Assembly (NCBI GenBank): GCA_018287875.1
Contig: JAGVVL010000013.1
Coordinates: 2,976,001-3,040,000, forward strand
DNA: 64,000 bases
Origin: Nigrospora sphaerica
Lineage: Eukaryota; Ascomycota; Sordariomycetes; Amphisphaeriales; Apiosporaceae
Reading direction: 5' to 3'
The notes beneath the pieces were generated by a model, which searched no databases, was not told the origin of the DNA, and was given only the letters and a program-made list of their open reading frames with translations. The translations under genes were made by a program, and so were the position numbers. Shown here one piece after another: positions 56,684 to 64,000 of this stretch (the first letter of the stretch is position 1; every line of letters starts with the position of its first letter).

Positions 56684-58607
56684 GGCGGCGACGACACTGG
56701 ACGACGACAAGGACGAGGACGGATGTCAGAGTGTTTCAGGTCGAATCGGATCCCGGGGGGCGGGCGGGCGCGGGACACCAAGCGATATGAAAGATGACGG
56801 CGGGAAGAGAGGGTGTCGACCGTGGTGCGGCCGAAAATAAACAAGGCTAGCTTTCCAAATGGGACGGGCCTGCGACGGGATCCATGGCGATGCTCGCGAG
56901 CTCGAGCTTGCGCCCAGTGGAGCAGATGCTAGCCTTGTCATCAGCGGTCCAGTCCAAGCGAAGGACCCTGGCGACTGGGCCATTCTTTCGAGGCTGAGGC
57001 GCCACGGCTGCCATGCTGTGGCTCGAGCTCGGAGGCCGCCACACACAGGCCCCGATCAATCCTATGTACTTTGCCTATGTAAAGTAGGCTGGTAGGTACT
57101 TGCCTAGTAGAGAAAGTAGGCCCACCACATCGGCATCCATCTATGACCAGATGCTTAAGGTTCAGGCTGTCATTCTGCGCTCCTGCGTCCTTCAACACAC
57201 TCGTCCAATTAGAATTGCGATCATGCCGCTGCACTGCGATGAAGCATGCATTCCCCTTCGGGATACCGCTCTTACACCTTCCGCTAGCTATGGGCTAGCA
57301 TCCCATCTCATATCCGTACTTGGTTCCGACCTCTTTACAGACGCAAAGGTACAGTGTACCTGACTGCGCCTATCTACTCATTTCCAGCTGCCTGGCCTGG
57401 TGACGGCATCTCCAGTGGGAAGGCTGGTCTGCACCCTAGGCGCCGCTCATGGAGACTCGGCGCCTGGGGGAGGTAGGGTAGTAGTAGATGGATGGCAAGA
57501 TGGATACGACATCCCATGTTCCTCGCCCACCTGGGCTGTGCCTCTTTGCGCCCCCCGCCGCCCCTCTTAGCCGATCAATCAAGGGGCCAGTTCAGGCGAA
57601 GAGCCGCCATTCCCGCTCCTCGGGGTTGTCAGGCACCCGTTCCTTCGTTCGTATCGTCAGGGGGACGAACCAGGCTTTTGGCTGGCTCAGCGGCGTCGCG
57701 CATCGTCCGGCACATCTCCCCTGACGGTCTCGCGCTGGACGTCTTCCGGCGACTGGTACCCGCCCTCGCCGCCCGGGGGATACGAGAGGCACGAGTGCAA
57801 GTGTCCCCTTTCCTTTCCCGCCAGGCGCCGTCCGAAGCCAAAGGGGAAACAGCTGGCCAATGAGGCCGATCCAAGCGAAGCCGTTGCTGGTTTCGGGTCG
57901 AGTCATGTTTCACGAGCCAGCTGGTCGGCGCCGCCTGTCGCTGTCATTGGCGGATGGAAAGCTTGTCTTTCTCTCCCCACACGACTGCTTCAGCTGCGCT
58001 GGTCGAGTCGCTTGTCAAGACCCACACGCCTCTACCGCATTTCCTTCTCTGGTCCTCATCTCGACTCGACCCCTGCCCAGCGATCGCCGCCGGACGCAGG
58101 GGGCGATGAACAAGTCATGCCCAACTTTCGGTTCAGGGCCCCGGCTGTATATGATGAGTATGGTAAAGAAAGGCGGGCATAGGGGGCGGCCGCTTGACCG
58201 GCACGATCCGGATACCGCGCCAGAGGCCTCACTTGTTTTTACAAAAAGGCGACTCGTTCCTCCTTGCGTCGTCTTCTTTGCCTTCTTTGATCTTCGTGTT
58301 GCTTTCTCCTCCCGTACGCTGCCCTACCAACCTGCTGCCGCTCTTTTAGTCCTCAGGTCCATCCCCATTCCAAACTCGCCGGTTTCGCCTCTTGTGCGAC
58401 GACAACGACCTATTTCCGTACCTTCTTTTCTCCCTCCAAGTCCTGTGTAACCTTCGGGTGCGTCTTAAAGCTCGAGCGCCCCGTCGCTTATTCCGCTACA
58501 TCAACCAAGGCACGCAACGTCACATCGACATCGTTTGATACGATATCTCTTTGTATCCACTTTTCTTCCTACCGAAGCAGCAAGACTCTCCGGCTCCATT
58601 CCACAAT
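56684..58607. other. Divergent intergenic region, no gene found
   Basis: Promoters of LSM8 (-) and the secreted protein at 58608 (+). GTAGGTACTTGCCTA-type words cluster at 57062-57110. The last 300 bases are pyrimidine-rich leader-like sequence. Confidence 0.6.
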
Positions 58608-59261
58608 ATGAAGTTCTCCGTCGCCTCCTCGTTCCTCTTGGCCGGCCTGGCCGTAGCCGCGCCCACCAGAAGGGCCTGCAAGCAGTCGACCGATGCCCAG
58701 GTCCAGACGGGCTCCGACTTTTACACGGCCGACATCATTCTGAAGGTGGCCCCCCAAGCCAGCAGCTGCTCCGACACCACCGCTTGCCGCACCGCTGCCC
58801 AGGTGGCGCCGCTCATGAACGCCGCCGCGGCCCAGTACAAGTTGACCAAGGGCCAGGCCGCCGGTGTCCTGGCCCTCGAGGCCTTTGAGTCGGTCGACTT
58901 CAAGTACAAGCAGAACATCAGCCCCGGCCGTCCGGGCCAGGGCACTGCCAACATGCAAATGTACAACTACAACCTCAAGTACGCCCAGTCCATCGACGAC
59001 CTCAAGCAGAAGGCCACTGCCTTCACCGCGGGCTCGGGCGACGCCCAGAAGAACGAGCTCCTGGCGCTCGTCACCGACGATAAGTACAACTTCGGCTCGG
59101 GCCCGTGGTTCCTCACCACCCAGTGCGACGCCGCCGTCCAGAGCGCCCTGTCCTCGGGCAGCGACGCGGGCTTTCAGAGCTACATGGCGTGTGTTGGCGT
59201 CTCGGCCGACGGCGACCGCCTGGCGAAGTGGCAGGCGGCCAAGGCGGCCTTTGGCCTCTGA
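58608..59261 (+). CDS. Secreted protein of unknown function, possible transglycosylase-like fold
   Basis: Single exon, 217 residues. The signal peptide is MKFSVASSFLLAGLAVAAPT, with RR at 21-22 as a possible Kex2-type processing site. Five Cys (24, 54, 60, 173, 195). The central part is helical. GVLALEAFES (86-95), then PGRPGQGTANMQ (106-117) and YNYNLKYAQ recall the Glu-Ser and G..MQ signatures of lytic-transglycosylase or lysozyme folds; FGSGPWFLTTQC (162-173) follows. That link is by eye only. The name hypothetical secreted protein is the safe one. The gene is convergent with the amylase gene, with 351 bp between them. Confidence 0.85.
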   Translation: MKFSVASSFLLAGLAVAAPTRRACKQSTDAQVQTGSDFYTADIILKVAPQASSCSDTTACRTAAQVAPLMNAAAAQYKLTKGQAAGVLALEAFESVDFKYKQNISPGRPGQGTANMQMYNYNLKYAQSIDDLKQKATAFTAGSGDAQKNELLALVTDDKYNFGSGPWFLTTQCDAAVQSALSSGSDAGFQSYMACVGVSADGDRLAKWQAAKAAFGL

Positions 59262-59612
59262 AAGACACGGGAGACACACGTCTACTCATGGATGGAACAG
59301 TAGTGGTAGAAGTAGCAGCACCAGCGGGAGCGAGATTTTTGTGCTTTTCATGTATATAGCTTTGCCCACATTTCGGCACGACGCAACACGATATCCACTT
59401 GGCTATTCTTCCTTTCCCAAATATTCGAGCATCGCGCGATGTCCAGGACCGCCGGAGCTTGCTCGTGCGACAGGTGACGCTGTTGAATCCACCACTCGTC
59501 CCCTCGGCAAGCTTGTTGCCTACGTTGGTTGCCAAACCTCAGTCCCCCCCTCTTACGCATGGACTCTCTCCCGCGCTTGTGGGACCCGTAGCCCTCGTGC
59601 TTCCGATCCCCT
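59262..59612. other. Convergent 3' space between secreted protein and amylase
   Basis: 351 bp with no gene, probably the 3' UTRs of both genes. Confidence 0.6.
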
Positions 59613-62516
59613 TCACCGCCACGAGCTCGAGACGGTGGCGGCGGTCGCGCACGACGCGGGCGCCGTGTAGGCGCGGTTGGGGTCGGCCTCCCAGGCAACG
59701 GCGCCGCCGCTGCCGACCCGGATGAACTTGTACTGCACGGCGGCGCCGGGCGCGAGCGGCACCGTGACGGACCACAGCGGGTCGGCGGCCGTGTAGCGCG
59801 ACGCGTCGAGGCGGACGGCGCGGTCCGGGTTCCAGTTCCCGAGGGCCGTCGTGTTGCCCGTTCTGGCCGGGGCACACGCAGGTTCTCGTCAGCGGGGGGT
59901 CTCGCTTGGTGGTGGGCAAGGTTACGTATTTATGGGCGCGTTGCACGGGGAAAGGGGAGAAAAAGAGGGGGGGGAGCAGGGGGGTCATTACATCTTGATC
60001 GTATCGCCCACGCTCGTCGTCACCCTTTCGTTAAACGTCACGGCCACGGACGTGGCCGGTGTGCACGTCGCCGTCGGCTCTGGGAAGGCGGCGCTCTGGG
60101 GTTAGCCCGGTTGTCGCCCGAGGTCAGGGGCCAGGAGGGGGGTTGGAAAGAACGGAACGTACGAGTAGGGGTGCTCACGACCGAAGACGGTCCGCTCGGC
60201 GGGTTGCCTAGGTAGAGCGTCAGTACAGCGACTCTGGTCCGCGTCCCCGTCCATTCCAGGGCGGGCGGGCTAAGACAAAGGGAAAGGAGGGGTGGAGAAG
60301 AAACAAAAGAAAGGGGCCTCGCACCCGTCTCGGTGGAGCAGATCCCGCTGCCTTGGAGCTTGGCCACAGGGTAGAGCACGACCGGGGCGCTGCCGACCTG
60401 AACCGTCAGGGCGCCGCTGCCGCCGTCGGCCGTGTAGGTCTGGCAGGAGAGGGCGTCGACGTAGGCCTGGCCGGGGGCGGCGCCCGTGCCGCTGGCGGGC
60501 AAGGTGACGGCGCCCGCGGAGCCGCCGGTTCCGGCGTTGGTGAAGAGGCTCTGTCATTACCAGGAGTCAGCAGCTTTCTGCAACCGCGGATTCGCGGGGC
60601 GTGTCCCGGAGCAGGTGGTCGAAACGGCAGAGCGGGAGGGGGTTAGGACGAGACAGGTTCGTGCTGGAAAAGGGCATGAAAAGGACCGGAGAGGCTGCTT
60701 ACGACGACGGCGCCCTTGCGCATGGCGAGGACGTGGGCCGCTTGCTGGACGGGGTTCGCCTGGTAGGCTGTGTAGGCGTTTCCCTCGGCCGCGACGGCGT
60801 GCGAGCGCAGCTTGTTGACGGCCCGGATGTGCCCGTACAGCTCGGCCGTCGTGTCGTAGCCCGACGGCCACAGCGCCTCGCGGTTCGCCGGGTCGTCACC
60901 CCCTGCGAAGTGCTGTTCTTGCCCCTGGTACACGATGGGGATGCCGTCCATGAGCAGCGTGAAAGCGATAGCCTGGGCCCGGGCGTCAGTAAATAGGGGA
61001 GGGCCTGTATTCTCACGGCCACGATGGAGGCGGCCGAGTGCCCGCGAGTCGGGGAGCCGAGTATCTTACGTTTTTCGCAAGTGCCTGAGCCCGCGTCAGT
61101 AAGGAAATCTCATGTGTGCAGTAACGGAAGGTGGCGAAGCACGTACCATATCACTAGTCAGGGACGGGAAGCGCTTCTGGTCGTGGTTTTCCAAGAATGA
61201 GCCCAGCAGGGTGGTGTTTACTTGACAGGCCATCAGCGGACCGGCAGATGAGCAGTGGCCGTAGGTTCCAAACGTACCTGTACCCTTCATCCTGTTGATA
61301 CCATTGTACAACTCGGTCATGGTGGCCGACGTGGACTGGAAGGCCCGGGTGGCATAGTAGAATCTGGTGCGCAGGCATCAAAAGCCATGCCCATGACATA
61401 GTAGCGAGCAAAGACTTACATCGGGTAGTTCATGAGGCCCGCCATGTACTTTTGCCAGTCGGGGTAAATGGCTGGGTCACCATCCAGAACCTGTGTGCAT
61501 ACTCAGCGCTGGCCTTCTGGGCGGCGGCCTTCCTGGCAGGGGCCAGTGGGTAGGCGGGATGTCATACCTCGCCCACGTTATAGACGCCCGAAGCGGCCTC
61601 GAAACCTGGCCAGAAGCCCTTCTCGACGTGTTTAACGCTGTCGACACGCAGCCCGTCGATCGAGTAGTTGGACACGAGGTCCCGGATCCACTGGTTCCAG
61701 ACAGCGCGGACGTTGCCATCCTCGGTCCGGAGGTCGGGGAGGCTGACCTGGTTGTCGCCCTGCCAGCACGTCACGACCGAGTTCTGGTTACTGTAGTCAA
61801 TGGGGCAGTAGGGGTGGTAGTAGGACGCCGAGTTGAAGGGCGTGTACATGCTGTAGTCGACGCAGGTGCCGCAGCCGTTGTAGCCCATGTGGTTTGTGAC
61901 CACGTCCACCATCAAGTACTGTCATCAACCTTTGTCAGAACTGTTGGCTCCCTTCGGCCTAGGGTTCACCGCTTCAGTATCACGTACCATCCCACGGGAG
62001 TGCAGAGCGGCCGAGAGGTCGCGCAGGTCCTGCGCTGTCCCGTAATGAGGGTTCACCGCGTAGATGTCTTGCGCCCAGTATCCATGGTACGCAGCGCTGG
62101 CGAACGTCGCGTCAGCGCATCCCAGAGCCTGATGGGCCTACGTCCCGAAGGTAGTCTGCCGATGGCGCCACTTACCCGTAGGCTGTATAGCCCTCAATGT
62201 TCTGGACAACGGGCGAGATCCATACCTGTGGGTGCAGCGTCAGTCCCCAGGCCGCAAGCCCTCACAAGGGGGGGGGGGGAATACGCACTGCGGTGAATCC
62301 CATGCCTTGGATGTAGTCCAAGCGGTTGATTAGGCCTCGCCAAGTGCCGCCACAGTAGTCTCTGGCGCCACAAGGCGCCGATGTAGAGCCATCGGTCCGG
62401 GCGAATCGATCGGTCAAGACCTGGTAGACAGACTGCCTCGTCCACTCGTCGGGGCTGAGGGCCCCAACTCCGAGAATTGTTCCGGCGATGGCCGCCACAA
62501 GCGCGGAAAACTTCAT
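59613..62516 (-). CDS. Secreted alpha-amylase (GH13) with CBM20 starch-binding domain
   Basis: Thirteen exons: 62516-62289, 62225-62176, 62096-61988, 61918-61568, 61490-61420, 61363-61278, 61220-61147, 61084-61070, 60972-60703, 60550-60325, 60207-60163, 60079-59992 and 59862-59613, 620 residues. Signal peptide [20 protein letters not shown]. The TAKA-type barrel carries [32 protein letters not shown], nucleophile Asp222 ([11 protein letters not shown]), acid/base Glu246 (VYNVGE) and Asp312 (LENHD); the 24-residue gap between the first two equals TAKA-amylase. A Ser/Pro/Thr linker ([20 protein letters not shown]) leads to CBM20 ([15 protein letters not shown], ending SSSWR). One exon is only 15 nt (ALAKN). 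The 57-bp intron 61221-61277 is in frame and has an AAG acceptor; removing it restores the usual spacing before the last Asp. The enzyme cleaves internal alpha-1,4 bonds of starch. Confidence 0.92.
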
Positions 62517-62648
62517 GCTGTGTGGCAGCAGCATCCAAGGTGAAACAGAAAACCTTTCACAGTGTTCCCAGCCAGCAGAGACCAAAGTTACGGGGCCACG
62601 CGAAGTTGAAGCACTATCAAATGATGGTCTGCAGAGAAGACAGCGGTT

Positions 62649-62656
62649 CTTATATA
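62649..62656 (-). promoter_or_regulatory. TATA box of amylase gene
   Basis: TATATAAG on the minus strand, about 135 bp before the ATG. Confidence 0.6.
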
Positions 62657-62865
62657 AGTAGCCTGTCACGTGGTCGAGTCGTGTCGGATGCCGGTACTTC
62701 GCCTGCAGAGTGACAGCCGCAGCCGAGGACAGGGAGCGGCCGCCGTGCGCAATGCCACGCGACGAAGGAGGGCCTGGTGACACGGGGGTCGGGCCTTTTC
62801 GCGGACTCGCGGGCCAGGGTGTCGGAGTTGAAGGGCGGGAGGAGCAACGGGAAGCACGAGAACAA

Positions 62866-62879
62866 CGGTTGTCCGAAGG
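62866..62879. promoter_or_regulatory. Possible AmyR-type site
   Basis: CGGTTGTCCGAAGG fits CGGN8AGG, the Aspergillus AmyR consensus, 350 bp upstream of the amylase ATG. The pattern is short and could occur by chance, and orientation is opposite to the gene. Confidence 0.25.
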
Positions 62880-63828
62880 CCATCTTGGTAGCCAAGCCGC
62901 GGCCGCATCCCCTTGACGCGAGAAGAAGGCGACGAAGCAAAGAGCCCGACCGGCAGTGCGCTGAGTCTTTCCCTTCCCGGAGGAATAGGCGCCGTGCCAT
63001 GGGGCGCACGACTGGTCCGAGACGGGCATCTTGGCCGTCGTGGATCTTCAACAGGGGGCGACCCCAACATGACGCGCTACTACCCCGCTACATCTGGGAG
63101 GATGCGCCGTGTACCCCACACACAGCCCCTGTCCCGCGTGGAGGTATCGCGGAGTTGGGCACCGGCTAGGGGTGGCGGAGCCGTCGGCACGCCCAATCGA
63201 GGAGAAGGGCCGAATGTCTTCTGGTATTTCTTATGCCGTCTTGGGCTCTGACCTTTGTCACCTTCTCAGGCCGGCAAGCATGGCGCAGAAGAGGTTGCTT
63301 CCTTTCTGGGTCATGGATCTCTTATGAATCGCCGTCCTTCTCCGTCATGGGGACTCTCAGCTGCACTCCTTCCATTTTCCTCTCGTCAGCCGACCCGGAT
63401 GCATATGTAGCCGTAGCCGGCGAGACTAGTCATCCCCATCGCCGTCAATTTTTTCATCCTCGGCCGGACGAACGAATGTCACTTGATCACGAGGAACGCC
63501 GAGACTTCACGGTCCGCTGTTCCGATTAGGGAGTCTCCGCCGTCCATCCACCCATACTTCCTTCTTTTCACTGAATGCTAAGCCTTGGTGATGATCAAAC
63601 CGACACATACCCGCCGCCTTGCAGCGGTAACCACCAAGAGAACGGCTTGAGGCCTGCTTGTGGAGAGTGGTATTGTATTCAGCATGAGTATGGCCCGCGC
63701 ACTCCTCCTTACCTTCCGTTCCGTCAGCAAGCGTCAGGATTATACAACGATCGTTCCACCCAGCCGTTATACCCCATAACAATGCTATAAACCGAAACCC
63801 TTGTTGTATGTGGCATCCGTGCCGACCA

Positions 63829-64000
63829 CTACGTTGATTTCCCGGCATTTGGCGTGTCTGTGGCCATGAACTGGAACGACCCAGTGGATGCCGAGCCTGT
63901 TTGAGACTGCTGCTCGTTGGAATTTCCAAAAAGCCCGAACCCCGTCTGCTCTGGCCCCCAGTTTGCGCTCTGCGTGTAGTTCTCGAATGTTGCCTGTGGC
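63829..64000 (-). CDS. C-terminal 56 codons of a Gln/Ser/Gly-rich protein (cut by window edge)
   Basis: The minus strand reads an open frame from the right edge to TAG at 63831-63829. The residues include FENYTQSANWGPEQTGFGLF and GNSNEQQSQTGSASTGSFQF, ending MATDTPNAGKST. The Gln/Asn/Ser/Gly/Phe-rich composition looks like the tail of a regulator or another disordered protein, not random translation. Orientation is the same as the amylase gene. The product cannot be named from this piece. I prefer this frame to the overlapping 140-codon frame because its composition is more protein-like. Confidence 0.5.
   Translation of the reverse strand, partial: PQATFENYTQSANWGPEQTGFGLFGNSNEQQSQTGSASTGSFQFMATDTPNAGKST

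Larger units (their letters stand above)
62517..63828. other. Amylase promoter and 3' flank of edge gene
   Basis: No gene. It contains the TATA box at 62649-62656 and one CGGN8AGG word at 62866-62879. Confidence 0.6.

Noticed and set aside
60064..60112. Using the CAG at 60102-60100 as acceptor for the second-last amylase intron
   Set aside because: It lies too close to the CTAAC branch site and breaks the frame. The CAG at 60082-60080 keeps the frame into [13 protein letters not shown].
1..64000. CRISPR arrays, rRNA, retrotransposon or DNA transposon genes, secondary-metabolite core genes
   Set aside because: No spaced repeat array, no 5S or large rRNA segment, no reverse transcriptase, integrase or transposase motif, and no PKS/NRPS/terpene-synthase motif was seen on either strand.

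Overview
The window is nuclear DNA from a filamentous ascomycete, most likely a Sordariomycete. This rests on short introns with GTAAGT/GTACGT donors and CTGAC/CTAAC branch sites, GC-rich coding sequence, a secreted TAKA-type amylase, an EF-hand NADPH oxidase (NoxC class) and an intron-containing tRNA-Ser. Species cannot be fixed from sequence alone. I place 17 protein-coding loci (two cut by the window edges) and one tRNA. Exon joins come from splice signals, unbroken reading frame and family resemblance; none has been checked against transcripts.

Left third (1-26.7 kb): the 3' part of a fungal transcription factor (+); a Crp1-like AMPK-glycogen-binding-domain protein (+) with a 1.4-kb intron; tRNA-Ser(CGA) (-); an RNF10/Mag2-type RING protein (+); a single-exon noxC-type NADPH oxidase (+); a nine-exon secreted GH2 glycosidase (-); and a tail-to-tail pair of an omega-like glutathione transferase (+) and a membrane-anchored short-chain dehydrogenase (-).

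Middle (26.7-48.1 kb): a peroxisomal 4-coumarate-CoA-ligase-like enzyme (-) with a GC-AG intron; a secreted aspartic-protease-like protein (-) with an altered first active-site motif, divergent from a secreted subtilisin (+) across 622 bp; a small secreted cysteine-containing protein (+); a small CYSTM-type protein (+); and a conserved-looking 466-residue protein of unknown function (+).

Right (48.1-64 kb): an N-terminally anchored Lys/Ala-rich protein (-); a nucleoside hydrolase (+) tail-to-tail with LSM8 (-); a secreted protein with a possible transglycosylase-like signature (+) tail-to-tail with a 13-exon secreted alpha-amylase carrying a CBM20 starch-binding module (-); and at the right edge the last 56 codons of a Gln/Ser/Gly-rich protein (-).

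Several genes serve an extracellular digestive lifestyle (amylase, GH2 enzyme, two protease-family proteins, two small secreted proteins), mixed with housekeeping genes (LSM8, RING protein, tRNA). I see no secondary-metabolite core enzyme, transposon ORF, CRISPR array or rRNA. Intergenic spaces are long (up to 5.3 kb) and carry recurrent TACCTA/TAGGTA words, a perfect hairpin, G-quadruplex motifs and pyrimidine repeats. I find no convincing new multi-gene system; the most unusual items are the long intron splitting the Crp1-like domain, the DLGS aspartic-protease homologue with its divergent partner, and the transglycosylase-like secreted protein.
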